Shown: in pieces, positions 34,752 through 43,630 of the stretch | Layout of the letters: every line of letters begins with the position of its first letter | Numbering within the stretch: the stretch's first letter is position 1 | From: Streptomyces sp. NBC_01335 | GTDB taxonomy: Bacteria > Actinomycetota > Actinomycetes > Streptomycetales > Streptomycetaceae | DNA length: 64,000 nucleotides | Assembly: GCF_035953295.1 (NCBI RefSeq) | Contig: NZ_CP108370.1 | Span: forward strand, 682,001-746,000 | Direction: 5' to 3' | Notes under the pieces: generated by a model | Seen by the model: only the letters and a program-made list of their open reading frames with translations | Database searches by the model: none | What the model was told of the DNA's origin: nothing | Program-made: the position numbers and the translations under genes

Positions 34752-37700
34752 GTGGGATGGCGCGAGGAGATCGCCTCGGCGCTCGGCGAGTGGATCGCCG
34801 TCGAGGGGGGCGCGGGCAGGCAGCCGCGTTGGCAGCGCGTCGGCAAGGCGGCCAGGAGCGGTGATCCCGGTCGCTACGTGGTCGATCTCCGGGGTTCCGA
34901 CATCGGCCCGGAACAGCTGGACTCGCTGAGGCTCGCCGGGGCGGACGACGAGGACATCGAGACCAAGGGCTTCGTCGTCTCCGAGACCGTACAGAACGGC
35001 TCCCTGCTCACGCTGCGGGTACCGGAGTTCGCCGAGATCGCCGACCCCTGCCTGTGGATGCTCAGGCAGCCGCCCACCTTCCTGGTCGAGGCCCTGCGGG
35101 ACGGTATCGCGGGGCTGGGCGAACATCCCCTCGCCACCGCTCTCGCGACCGCGACGATCGGCGGTGCCTCGGTCCACGCCGTCGACCCGCCGGGCTTCCA
35201 TCCCGCCCAGGCGGACGCCTACCGCGCTTGCCTCGGCGAAGGCGTCCACCTGGTGTGGGGGCCACCCGGGACAGGGAAGACCACCGTCCTCAAGCGCGCC
35301 ATCGGTGACCTGATCGCGCAGGGCCGGCGGGTGCTGCTGGTGTCGGCGACCAATATCGCCGTGGACAACGCGCTGCTGGGGGTGGTGCGGGAGAAGCGTC
35401 ACGCGACGGGCGACATCGTCCGGGTGGGGCCGCCGCATCTGAGAGAGGTGGCCGAGGACCCTTCCGTGTCCCTGCCGCTGATGGTCCGGGCCCGGCTGAC
35501 GGAAGCAGCCGCCCGGCGGGCCGCGTTCGAGGCCGAACTCGTCGCGATCGGGGACCGGGCCGGGCAACTGGCGGCGTTCGACAGCAGCCTTGCGGGGTTC
35601 GACGCCCCGTCGTACTTCGCGGCCCTGAAGTTCATACGGACGCCCGGACAGGACGTGGCGGCGACGCGATCCCGGGTGACGGAAGCGGAGCAGCGGCTCA
35701 GCCAGGCGGTCCAGCGGCTGACTCACCTCGGTGAAGCCGTCGGGAAAGCCCGCGCACGTCAGAAGGCCGCCGACGCGGCGAAGGACCGCTGGCGCGAAGT
35801 CGACGACCTCTCGGAGGAGATCACCCGCGTCCGGGACGCGGCGGGGAACAGCGAGGCCGACGCCCTGCTCGCGGACGACCACCGCCGTTCCCTGGAGCTG
35901 AGGCTGAGGGAACGTGAGGCGAAGGGCGCGGTCAGCAGGTGGCGGCAGCGCGACACCATGGCCGCCCTGCGGGACGAACTGACGGACGCCCGGCAGGCCG
36001 CCACCGGTGCCCGTGTCGCGGCGCAGGAGGCCCGCGCCACCGCGACCGCGCACATCGCCCGTCTCGGTGCACGCGTCACCGCGCTGGCAGAGACGATCCC
36101 GCTCACCCGGGACCAGATCGCCCGGCTCGAAGCCGACGCCGTGTCCCTCGCGGCCGAGAGCGAGCAGGCGCGGCAACGCGCGCTCGTCCTCGAACAGGAG
36201 GCGGTCAGGGCGTCCGAGACCGCGGCCCGCGCACGGCAGGCTCATGACCTCACCGAACACGCCGCCGGACGAGGCTGGCCGGCCCAGCACGACCGCGCCG
36301 AACGCCTCCGTCCCGCCGTGGCCGCCGACCGCACCCGCCGCCCGGAACTGGAGAAGCGGTACCAGCAGGCGCAGGAGGAGTACGAACGGCTCGCCCGCAA
36401 CGCCCAGGGCGAGATCATCAAGTCCGCCAGGCTGGTCGCCACCACCCTGGCCCGGTTCCGCACCAACCGAACGGTCCTTGAGGGGCCGTACGACGTGGTC
36501 CTCGTCGACGAGGCGGGCGCCGCGACGCTCCCCGAGGTCCTGCTCGCCACCGGAAAGGCAGACCGGGCGGCCGTCCTGCTCGGAGACTTCATGCAGCTGG
36601 GGCCGGTGATCCCGCCGTCCCTCGGCAACAACGACCGCCCCGACATCAAGCGGTGGCTGCACCCGGACGTCTTTCAGCACTGCGGCATCCACGATCCCTC
36701 CGACGCCCGGGCGCACCCGTCCTGCGTGACCCTCACCGAACAGCACCGCTTCGGCCCCGCCGTCATGCGCCTGGCCAACGATCTCGCCTACGGCGGTGTC
36801 CTCACCGGCGGCCCCCAGATGGTGCGGGAACGGCCGGACAACGACCCCGAGATCGTCCTCATCGACACCGACGGCTTGCACGAACTGGCGCACGCCCACC
36901 TGACCGGCAGCCGCAAGGGATGGTGGCCCGCCGGCTCCCTCCTCGCCCGGGCCCTGGTGGAACTCCACCGCGAGCAGGGCGAGGAGGCCGGCATCGTCAC
37001 GCCGTACGCCGTCCAGGCCGAGGCCACCCTGGAGGCGCTGCGCGACGTCGAAGGCGCGGGACACCCCCTGGCGGAGGTCGGTACGGCCCACCGGTTCCAG
37101 GGCCGGGAGTTCGACGTCGTCGTCTTCGACACGGTGGAGGGCAACGAGAACAGCCGTGAGCTGTGGATGGCCCTCGCCCACCGGCAGCCGGGCGCCGAGG
37201 CCTGGCACCGCAACGGCGTCCGCCTGTTCAACGTCGCGGTCACCCGGACGAAGACCCGGCTGTACGTCGTGGCCGGCGGGGCCCGCGTCAGGAACGCCAA
37301 ACCCGGGACAGCCCTGTCCCGGCTCGCCGGACTGATCGGGTCCCCGGGCGTCCGGGTCATGAAGGCCAAGCACCTGATCGCCCCGCCGAAGGCGCCGGTG
37401 CCGTTCCGCGGCGAGTTCGGCGCGGCCTTGGCGGAGGTGCTGGGCCGGCACGTGGAGGTGACCGACGTCCATGACGAGACGACGTTCTACGACACCTTCG
37501 CCGAGGAGATCAACCGGGCACAACACTCCCTGTGGCTCTGGGCGCCCTGGGTGGCGAAGCGGCTCCGCTCCCTGCTCCCCGCCTTGGCGGCCGCTGCCGG
37601 CCGAGGTGTACGCATCACGGTCTTCGTCCGCGACGACACGGACCAGTTGCAACGCAAGCCCGCGAGCCAGGCGCTGATCGCGGACCTGCGCGCCGTGGCC

Positions 37701-38042
37701 CACACCGTGATCCCGATGAACGTCATGCACCAGAAGATCGCGGTCTTCGACGAGCAGGTGGTCCTGCTCGGCAGCCTGAACGCCCTGTCCCAGAGCTGGA
37801 CCCGGGAGGTGATGGTCGCGATGCGCGGCGCGCACTTCGCCCGCAGGCTGCTCGCGCACGAGCACGCGGAGACCTTCGCCCGCCCGCCGAAATGCGGGCG
37901 GTGCCGGGGCGCCGAGATCGAGATCCGCCGGCGGAGGAACGGCGACTGGTTCTGGCGCTGCTACGCCCCCGCGTGCAAGACCACCCCTTCCGGGCGCTCC
38001 AACGCCTGGACCCAGGACATTCGCCTGCGGACCGGGCGCTGA
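34752..38042 (+). CDS. SF1 helicase-PLD nuclease fusion (Mokosh type II-like)
   Basis: A protein of about 1096 residues. A COG1112-type superfamily 1 helicase comes first: Walker A GPPGTGKTT near 169, motif II VLVDEAGAAT near 584, then TEQHRFGP, TAHRFQGREFD and VAVTRTKTRLYVV. A coiled coil of about 250 residues is inserted between motifs Ia and II. A phospholipase-D nuclease follows with one HxKx4D motif, MHQKIAVFDEQ near 993, and GSLN. A C-terminal zinc finger has CGRC and CYAPAC. This layout matches single-protein Mokosh type II defence. GTG at 34752 with GAGGGG upstream is preferred; GTG at 34674 is possible. Confidence 0.82.
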   Translation: MGWREEIASALGEWIAVEGGAGRQPRWQRVGKAARSGDPGRYVVDLRGSDIGPEQLDSLRLAGADDEDIETKGFVVSETVQNGSLLTLRVPEFAEIADPCLWMLRQPPTFLVEALRDGIAGLGEHPLATALATATIGGASVHAVDPPGFHPAQADAYRACLGEGVHLVWGPPGTGKTTVLKRAIGDLIAQGRRVLLVSATNIAVDNALLGVVREKRHATGDIVRVGPPHLREVAEDPSVSLPLMVRARLTEAAARRAAFEAELVAIGDRAGQLAAFDSSLAGFDAPSYFAALKFIRTPGQDVAATRSRVTEAEQRLSQAVQRLTHLGEAVGKARARQKAADAAKDRWREVDDLSEEITRVRDAAGNSEADALLADDHRRSLELRLREREAKGAVSRWRQRDTMAALRDELTDARQAATGARVAAQEARATATAHIARLGARVTALAETIPLTRDQIARLEADAVSLAAESEQARQRALVLEQEAVRASETAARARQAHDLTEHAAGRGWPAQHDRAERLRPAVAADRTRRPELEKRYQQAQEEYERLARNAQGEIIKSARLVATTLARFRTNRTVLEGPYDVVLVDEAGAATLPEVLLATGKADRAAVLLGDFMQLGPVIPPSLGNNDRPDIKRWLHPDVFQHCGIHDPSDARAHPSCVTLTEQHRFGPAVMRLANDLAYGGVLTGGPQMVRERPDNDPEIVLIDTDGLHELAHAHLTGSRKGWWPAGSLLARALVELHREQGEEAGIVTPYAVQAEATLEALRDVEGAGHPLAEVGTAHRFQGREFDVVVFDTVEGNENSRELWMALAHRQPGAEAWHRNGVRLFNVAVTRTKTRLYVVAGGARVRNAKPGTALSRLAGLIGSPGVRVMKAKHLIAPPKAPVPFRGEFGAALAEVLGRHVEVTDVHDETTFYDTFAEEINRAQHSLWLWAPWVAKRLRSLLPALAAAAGRGVRITVFVRDDTDQLQRKPASQALIADLRAVAHTVIPMNVMHQKIAVFDEQVVLLGSLNALSQSWTREVMVAMRGAHFARRLLAHEHAETFARPPKCGRCRGAEIEIRRRRNGDWFWRCYAPACKTTPSGRSNAWTQDIRLRTGR

Positions 38043-38072
38043 AGCGCCTCCTGTCCGGCTTCGCGCCGGTCG

Positions 38073-39296
38073 TCAGCAACCGGCCGGCGAGGAGCCGGCG
38101 ACCACGTCGTCGAACCACAGGGTGTCGTCACCGGTCCCGTAGCTCTCCCAGCCGAGCCGCAGGGCGGTAGGTCTCGGCGCGGTGGTCCGGGAGAGCCACT
38201 GCGCGTCGACGTCCTGCGTCGGTACGCCGTCGGCGTGCAGCCCCGGAACCAGCTCGTCGCCGAGCCAGGTGTCGAGTTTCGGTGCCGAGGTGTCGACCGA
38301 GAACCGCAGGCACTGCCAGCTGTCCGTCGGCAGTGGCCTGCTCAGCCCCACCCCGACCGGGCTCTGTGCCGGGAGCGTGGCGTCGTCGATTTCCCGGTTC
38401 CACTGCAGGGCGCCGTTCTGTCCGCCGATCCGCAGCGCCTTGCCGCCCTGCGAGCTGTCCGGCATCGACACGAAGGCGACGTGCGCGGCCGGGAGCGCGG
38501 TGGTGTGCCGTACCCACATGCGGACGTACAGCACCGGGCCGACCGACGACAGGTCCGCGGTCGCGGCCACGAAGGCGTGGTTGCAGTAGCCGGCCCGCCC
38601 GTCCACCCGCAGCGACCGCGTGCCGCTGTGCGCGACCCCCGTATCGACGGTGGCCGTGCCCGTGCCCTGGCAGTCGGGGGCGGTGAAACGCCAGTTCCCG
38701 GCGGGGGACGGTCCGGCTTGGTCCTCGAAGCCGTCGCAGACGGCGGCATTACCGCATTCCGCGGAGGGCGGGGTCGTGGTCGGTGACGGCGTCGTGGTGG
38801 GGGACGGGGTCGCGGTGGGAGACGGGGTCGCGGTGGGGGTCGGTGACGGCGTCGTCGGTGGTGAGGTGCCGTCACCGCCGCAGGACAGGCCGTTGAGGGT
38901 GAAGTCCGTGGGCGCCGGGCCGGCCGACTGCCAGGTCCCCTGGAGACCGAAGTCGACGGTACCGCCGTCGGCCAGTCCTCCGTTCCAGGCCGTGTTGGTG
39001 GCGGTCACGGCGTGACCGGTCTGTGTGACGGTCGCGTTCCAGGCGGAGGTGACGTGCTGGTCGCCGCCGTACGTCCACGTCAGCTGCCAACCGCTGAGCG
39101 CGGAACCGGTATGAGTGACACGCACCTGGGCGGTGTAGCCGCCGGTCCACTGGTCGACCGTGTAGTCGACCCGGCATCCGGCCGCCATGTCCGAGCCGCT
39201 GGCCGGCACGACAACAAAGAAGGACAAGGCCAGCGCGAGGGCGGCTACGGCCGCTGTCCAGGGTCTGCGCAGCAATCGCGCGGAAAGCATCGGCAT
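38073..39296 (-). CDS. Secreted cellulose-binding (CBM2) protein
   Basis: A 407-residue exported protein. The signal peptide (WTAAVAALALALSFFVVVP) is followed by a CBM2 cellulose-binding module (CRVDYTVDQWTGGYTAQVRV, then NGLSCGG), a Pro-Thr linker made of PSPT repeats, and a C-terminal jelly-roll-like domain (VCDGFEDQAG to WFDDVVAGSSPAGC). No glycosidase catalytic motif is recognised; the C-terminal part may bind polysaccharide. A perfect CebR-type box lies upstream, so expression should follow cellobiose. GAGGAGA precedes the ATG. Confidence 0.85.
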   Translation of the reverse strand: MPMLSARLLRRPWTAAVAALALALSFFVVVPASGSDMAAGCRVDYTVDQWTGGYTAQVRVTHTGSALSGWQLTWTYGGDQHVTSAWNATVTQTGHAVTATNTAWNGGLADGGTVDFGLQGTWQSAGPAPTDFTLNGLSCGGDGTSPPTTPSPTPTATPSPTATPSPTTTPSPTTTPPSAECGNAAVCDGFEDQAGPSPAGNWRFTAPDCQGTGTATVDTGVAHSGTRSLRVDGRAGYCNHAFVAATADLSSVGPVLYVRMWVRHTTALPAAHVAFVSMPDSSQGGKALRIGGQNGALQWNREIDDATLPAQSPVGVGLSRPLPTDSWQCLRFSVDTSAPKLDTWLGDELVPGLHADGVPTQDVDAQWLSRTTAPRPTALRLGWESYGTGDDTLWFDDVVAGSSPAGC

Positions 39297-39336
39297 GTGC
39301 GTCTCCTCGGTGGGGGGGAACCGTAGGGAAGTCCAG

Positions 39337-39358
39337 TGAGTGGGAGCGCTCCCACTCA
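39337..39358 (-). promoter_or_regulatory. CebR-type operator
   Basis: TGGGAGCGCTCCCA, the known CebR/CelR consensus, sits at 39341-39354 inside a longer perfect 22-base palindrome. It lies about 40 bases before the start of the CBM2 protein gene. Confidence 0.85.
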
Positions 39359-39519
39359 TTGACACCGACATGACGGCGTACTGTCAATACAGGCGCCACC
39401 CCGACTCCGGGCGGAGTCGGATGCGGCCGCCGACGGTCATCGGACGTCGTCGGCGGAGACCAGAGCCGGGCCGAAGTCGGCACGCGCGCGGTCGAGGACC
39501 GAGGGTGCGGGTCCGCCGG

Positions 39520-39750
39520 GCCGGAGCCACTCGGCAAGGTCCGACGTGGCGCTGCGGCGCAGCCACCGCACACGCTTCGGCCATCCCGCACTCGGCCCGA
39601 TCGAAGTCGGCTGCTTCAGCCTCTTCAGCGAGGACGGCCGACTTCGGCCGCTCCGGTTCGCCCCCGCGGTCGGCAACGACAGCGCGGGCGTGCTGGACCT
39701 CCTGGCATCCGTCGGCACCCGGGAACTCGCCGACCCGGCGCGCCGAGTTC
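39520..39750 (+). pseudogene. C-terminal remnant of an XRE/MmyB-type regulator
   Basis: A plus-strand stretch translates to RTRFGHPALGPIEVGCFSLF, then LDLLASVGTRELAD, resembling the ligand-binding C-terminus of MmyB-type helix-turn-helix regulators. No N-terminal half or start is present. Between it and tetR is a short direct repeat (GGAGCCTCGCCGGA twice, 39757-39800). It is probably non-functional. Confidence 0.35.
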
Positions 39751-39844
39751 CTCCGGAGAGGGAGCCTCGCCGGAAAGGGAGCCTCGCCGGAGAGAGACCT
39801 CGCCGCGACCGATCGTTCTCCCTCACCCTTGCTAATCTGGGCGG

Positions 39845-40429
39845 ATGAGTCAGAAGACGAGGGAGAACAGCACGTCGGAAGCGCGATCCCGACTGCTCGA
39901 CACGGCGACCAGAGTTTTCTACGCGGAGGGGATCCACTCCGTCGGTGTCGACCGGATCGTGGCGGAGGCTCAGGTCACCCGTGCCACGCTGTACCGGCAC
40001 TTCAAGGGCAAGGACGAACTCATCCTCGCCTACCTCGAGCAGGCCGACCAGGGCCTCAGGGCGCAGGCCGAGGCGGCTCAGGCGGGCGAGGAGTCGGTGC
40101 CCGACAAGATCCGGGCCGTCTGCCGGGTCATCACCGCGGGTATCCGGTCTCCGGGGTTCCGGGGCTGCGCCTTCCTGAACGCGGCGGCGGAGTACCCCGA
40201 TCCGGACCACCCGATCCACCGGGCCGTCCTGACTCACCGGCAGTGGTTCCTGGAGACCGTCACGGGACTGCTGGCCCGGACCGGCGGCACGCCCGCTGAC
40301 ATCGCCGGCCGGCATCTCGTCATGCTCCGGGACGGCGCCATGGCCTCCGGCTGCCTCTCCGACCCCGAACTGGTCTGCGAGACCTTCCTGGAGGGCGTCG
40401 AAGGAATCCTGCAGACCCGCACCGTCTGA
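39845..40429 (+). CDS. TetR family regulator
   Basis: A 194-residue TetR-type repressor. The helix-turn-helix is LLDTATRVFYAEGIHSVGVD, then VTRATLYRHFKGKDEL at residues 17-63. The ligand domain follows (AEAAQAGEESVPDKIRAVCR to FLEGVEGILQ). It is convergent with the cytochrome b/molybdopterin operon, so its target is not obvious from position; it may regulate itself. The ATG is preceded by a GGGCGG-type site. Confidence 0.9.
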   Translation: MSQKTRENSTSEARSRLLDTATRVFYAEGIHSVGVDRIVAEAQVTRATLYRHFKGKDELILAYLEQADQGLRAQAEAAQAGEESVPDKIRAVCRVITAGIRSPGFRGCAFLNAAAEYPDPDHPIHRAVLTHRQWFLETVTGLLARTGGTPADIAGRHLVMLRDGAMASGCLSDPELVCETFLEGVEGILQTRTV

Positions 40430-40438
40430 CCGGCCGCG

Positions 40439-41080
40439 TCAGTGTGGCGGCTCTCGGTCGGGCCGCCAGAGCGGATGCTCCCGCTCGGCCCACTCGCGTG
40501 CGACCGAGCCCGTGCGCATGCCCCGACGGGCCTCGGGATCGCCCATCGCCTTGCCGATGTGGCCGCCGACGACGATGGCGAGGGTGAGGGCCAGCCAGTC
40601 GTGCACGAAGGTGGCCCCGGTGCGCCAGACCAGCGGGGTGAGGTGGGTGAACCACATCATCAGCCCGGTGCCGAGCATGACGAGCGTGGCACCGGCCGTC
40701 CAGGCCGCGTAGAGCTTCTGCCCGGCGTTGAACTTGTCCGCCGGACGGGAGGACGGCCGCCTGTCCCGGTGCAGGGCCGCGCGCAGCCACCGGCGGTCGT
40801 GGGGGCCGAAGCGGTTCAGCAGGGTCAGGTCGGCGCGCAGAGCCCGGGAGGCGAGCGCGATCACGACCGGGACGGGGAGAGCGACTCCCGACCACTGGTG
40901 CACGGTGACCACGAGGGCGCGGCGGCCGACGAGTTCGGCGAGCGCGGGCAGGTACAGGAAGGCAGCGGTCGTCAGGCACACGCCCATCAGTACGGCCGTC
41001 GTGCGGTGGGCCCAGCGCTCGGCCGGGCTGAATCGCCGCAGCCGGGCGGCCGTTCGCGGGGGATCAGGTCGTCGGCTCAT
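40439..41080 (-). CDS. Cytochrome b561-type membrane subunit
   Basis: A 213-residue membrane protein with four helices (TTAVLMGVCLTTAAFLYLPA, then VVTVHQWSGVALPVPVVIAL, LVMLGTGLMMWFTH and FVHDWLALTLAIVVGGHIG). His residues in ERWAHRT, VHQWSG, FVHDW and GGHIG are placed as haem ligands of the formate-dehydrogenase/b561 type. It starts 17 bases inside the 3' end of the molybdopterin gene, so the pair is one operon. It likely passes quinol electrons to the exported partner. Confidence 0.85.
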   Translation of the reverse strand: MSRRPDPPRTAARLRRFSPAERWAHRTTAVLMGVCLTTAAFLYLPALAELVGRRALVVTVHQWSGVALPVPVVIALASRALRADLTLLNRFGPHDRRWLRAALHRDRRPSSRPADKFNAGQKLYAAWTAGATLVMLGTGLMMWFTHLTPLVWRTGATFVHDWLALTLAIVVGGHIGKAMGDPEARRGMRTGSVAREWAEREHPLWRPDREPPH

Positions 41081-41777
41081 CGTCCCGCCCGTTCGACCGG
41101 CCCACCCAGGCGTCGATGTCGTAACCGCGCTCCTCCCAGAAGCCCGGCTCCACGTTCTCCGTGACGGTGATGCCGGAGAGCCACTTGGCGGACTTGTAGA
41201 AGTACATGGGCGCCACGTAGAGACGGACCGGTCCGCCGTGGGAGTGGCCGATCTCCTTGTCCTGCATGCGCAGGGCGACCATGACGTCCGCGCGGCGCGC
41301 CTGTTCCAGGGTGAGGCTCTCGGTGTACGCGCCGTCGAAGCAGGTGAAGTGCACCGCGCCGGCCGAGGAGCGTACTCCCGCGGCGTCGAGCAGGTGGGAC
41401 AGGCGTACCCCTTCGAAGGGGGTGCTCGGGACGCGCCAGCCGGTGACGCACTGGATGTCGCGCACCGTACGGGTCTGGGGCAGCGCCCGGAGATCGGCCA
41501 GGGTGTACGTCCCCGGGCGGTCGACCAGGCCGTCGACGGTGAGCCGGTAGGTCTCGGCGTCCTTGTGCGGAACGGACGAGGTGACCGAGTAGTAGCGGAA
41601 GCCCCCTCCGTTCGGGAGCAGCCCGGTCAGCCCGGTGGGATCAAGGCCGGCCAGAGCTTCCGTGCCCCGCTGCAGCGCGGGGGCGGCGACGACTCCGAGC
41701 GCGCCCAGCCCGAGCGTGCCGAGGAAGACGCGCCGCCCGACAGGGGAACCCCGCCCCTCAGGTGATGCAGAGTTCAC
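41064..41777 (-). CDS. Tat-exported molybdopterin oxidoreductase (sulfite-oxidase fold)
   Basis: A 237-residue enzyme of the YedY/MsrP and sulfite-oxidase family. The twin-arginine signal is GRRVFLGTLGLGALGV. The molybdenum-ligand cysteine is in DIQCVTGWRV, and HFTCFDGAYTE and GHSHGGPVRL are further cofactor contacts. GTG at 41777 with GGGAGGG upstream is chosen. Its partner is the cytochrome b gene overlapping its end, an arrangement like MsrPQ repair of oxidised methionines; other small S- or N-oxide substrates are possible. Repeat copy D lies just upstream. Confidence 0.88.
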   Translation of the reverse strand: MNSASPEGRGSPVGRRVFLGTLGLGALGVVAAPALQRGTEALAGLDPTGLTGLLPNGGGFRYYSVTSSVPHKDAETYRLTVDGLVDRPGTYTLADLRALPQTRTVRDIQCVTGWRVPSTPFEGVRLSHLLDAAGVRSSAGAVHFTCFDGAYTESLTLEQARRADVMVALRMQDKEIGHSHGGPVRLYVAPMYFYKSAKWLSGITVTENVEPGFWEERGYDIDAWVGRSNGRDDEPTT

Positions 41778-41830
41778 GTGTTGATCCCTCCCGTGGATTC
41801 CCCGGACCGGCCAACGCCGATCCGAGGCCG

Positions 41831-41997
41831 TGTGTCGAAGGTAGCGCCGTCCGCCCGGAGGGTGGGTCCGGGGGTGTCCGGTGCGTGCGATCGCACGGCG
41901 GAGGGTCGCCCCGATACTGGATGTATCGGGGCGATCCCGACGATGCGGCGAACGTGCGCGCCAGGCGTCGCCGGACAGGCCGGACGTTCGACACACG
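41831..41997 (+). repeat. Dispersed palindromic repeat, copy D
   Basis: The most complete copy, from TGTGTCGAAGGTAGCGCC to GACGTTCGACACACG, with hairpin CCCCGATAC-TGGAT-GTATCGGGG near 41911-41933. The outer ends (TGTGTCGAA and TTCGACACA) are inverted repeats of each other. It occupies the gap between the molybdopterin gene start and the chorismate mutase stop. Confidence 0.8.
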
Positions 41998-42032
41998 CCC
42001 TGAGCAGGTTGGAGGTTCCCGGCGCCAACTTG

Positions 42033-42683
42033 TCATGCCCCGGAGCCACTTGAGACACCGGAGGCGCTGGAGCCGCACACCGAGTGGCTCGCCGTCCGCA
42101 GCGCCTGACGGTGCAGCGTGTCCAGCCGCTCCAGTGCGGCCCCCGATCCGCCGGCGAGCGCGAGCTGCACCGCACAGGCGATGGGCTTGTCGCGCAACTC
42201 CTGTGTGTCCTTGAGCTCTTGGAGCAGTTCCGAGGTCAGCTGGTCGAGCCGCTCGCGGATCGGACCGAGGTCGGGGCGCGTCGCGGGCGCCCCCTCCGGG
42301 TGAGCGGTCCAGCGGGCGAACAGACCCTTCTGCACGGCCTTGCTCGCGGTGATCTGGTCCCGGAAGAACACCGCGGCCTCGTCGGGGTTCACCCCGACGA
42401 CAGCGGCCTGCGCCCGGACTCCTTCCAGGACCTGTTCCTCGCGTACAGGATCCTCGATGGGCGACGCGGTGCCGAACTTGGACGCCGCCACGTCATCGCT
42501 GATGCGGATGCGCTCGATGACGAGATCCGTCAGGGGGCCGAGCCTGCCGAGCGGCTCGGCAGGCTCGACCGTGCCACCCGCGCGCCCGGTGGCCGCATGG
42601 GTACCCGTGGCAGCCATGGCCTGAGGAGCGGCCAACGCCGCCACAGGTACCACCAGTGCGGCGACCGTGGCACAACGAGTCAT
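42033..42683 (-). CDS. Secreted chorismate mutase (AroQ-gamma type)
   Basis: A 216-residue all-helical chorismate mutase of the exported class. The signal peptide is VAALVVPVAALAAPQAMA. The catalytic helices contain IRISDDVAASKFG (Lys), EEQVLEGVRAQA and AVFFRDQITASKAVQ. Two Cys (PIACAVQ and HSVCGSS) may form the disulphide known in this class. ATG at 42683 is chosen; TTG at 42701 with AGGAAA upstream would add six residues. It turns chorismate into prephenate outside the membrane; why cells export it is unknown. Confidence 0.87.
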   Translation of the reverse strand: MTRCATVAALVVPVAALAAPQAMAATGTHAATGRAGGTVEPAEPLGRLGPLTDLVIERIRISDDVAASKFGTASPIEDPVREEQVLEGVRAQAAVVGVNPDEAAVFFRDQITASKAVQKGLFARWTAHPEGAPATRPDLGPIRERLDQLTSELLQELKDTQELRDKPIACAVQLALAGGSGAALERLDTLHRQALRTASHSVCGSSASGVSSGSGA

Positions 42684-42892
42684 GTTCTTCCGCAGGTTCA
42701 ATTTCCTGCCTCCGATTTCCGTATCGACGAGAGGTGGTTTCCGCGCACCTTCGCCAGGGGGCCGCACGCGCCGGCCGCGACCGTACGGCGCACGCGCCAT
42801 CGAGCGGAAGAGCGGAACACCCACCTGATCGAGCGTTCTCCCCCGACCGGTCCCGCGCCTATGACGACGACGTCGCACGTCTTGGTGTCCCG

Positions 42893-43450
42893 TCAGCTCA
42901 CCCTCGTGGCGCGGCCGAGGCGCAGCGCCGAGACGAGGAAGAAGATTCCGCCGAGAACGGCGTAGCCGGCCACGTTGCTCAGCTGCGGGTCCGTCGCGGA
43001 CGCTCCCATGACGAACGATCCGCCGGCGAGCACGGAGATGCCGCCGCTGATGATCATCGGCCACTGGCCCCCCAGCCGACGGCGGACGACGCCCACGATC
43101 AGCTGCACGATCCCGGAGACGATCGCCCAGGCACCCCAGACACGCAGGACGGCCGGTACACCGGAGGCACTGGCGATGGCCAGGCCGACGGCGGTGATCA
43201 GACTGATCGCCATGTTCACCTGCAGCGCGCGAATCGATCCCGTGTCGCGGGCCGAGCGGGCGTCGACGACTGCTGCGGCGACGTCGAACAGGGGATAGAT
43301 GACGACGAGGGTGACGCCGAGCGGTCCGAGGTCGGCCTTGGTGGTGAACAACAGGGCTGCCCAGACGACGGCGAATCCGAACCGCACGAAGTACAGCCGG
43401 CGCAGTGCCGGTGCGATGCCGCCGGCGGCGGGTGAGTCAACGGTGGGCAC
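42893..43450 (-). CDS. DUF308-type membrane protein
   Basis: A 185-residue integral membrane protein with about six helices (FGFAVVWAALLFT, LGVTLVVIYPLFDVAAAVV, ALQVNMAISLITAVGLAIAS, AWAIVSGIVQLIVGVV and two more). It resembles HdeD/DUF308 stress-related proteins. GTG at 43450 has AAAGGA upstream. Upstream lie two direct operator-like repeats, so a regulator elsewhere probably controls it. The role is unknown. Confidence 0.78.
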   Translation of the reverse strand: MPTVDSPAAGGIAPALRRLYFVRFGFAVVWAALLFTTKADLGPLGVTLVVIYPLFDVAAAVVDARSARDTGSIRALQVNMAISLITAVGLAIASASGVPAVLRVWGAWAIVSGIVQLIVGVVRRRLGGQWPMIISGGISVLAGGSFVMGASATDPQLSNVAGYAVLGGIFFLVSALRLGRATRVS

Positions 43451-43560
43451 GATGATCCTTTCGGGACTGTGACGAGGGGGAAGAGGCGGTTCGGCGGATA
43501 CCGCGATCGGTTTCCTCCTCCCTCATGAAGGTGAGGAGGACGAGTCACCGGACGCTACAG

Positions 43561-43626
43561 AGACCGAACGTTCTGTCTCGACTCAGCATGGCAACTCCAC
43601 CCACGGCCGTCAAGACCGAACGTTCT
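43561..43626. promoter_or_regulatory. Paired 14-base operator repeats
   Basis: AGACCGAACGTTCT occurs exactly twice, at 43561-43574 and 43613-43626, 52 bases apart (about five helical turns). Each unit is itself partly palindromic (AGAnCGWWCGnTCT). They lie between the DUF308 gene and a truncated plus-strand frame, as expected for TetR or similar dimer sites. Confidence 0.6.
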
Positions 43627-43630
43627 ACCT

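Noticed and set aside
34665..37865. Open frame of 1066 residues antisense to the helicase-PLD gene
   Set aside because: It is a shadow of a GC-rich gene: the protein is Gly/Arg/Val-rich with no domain, whereas the plus strand shows all helicase motifs.
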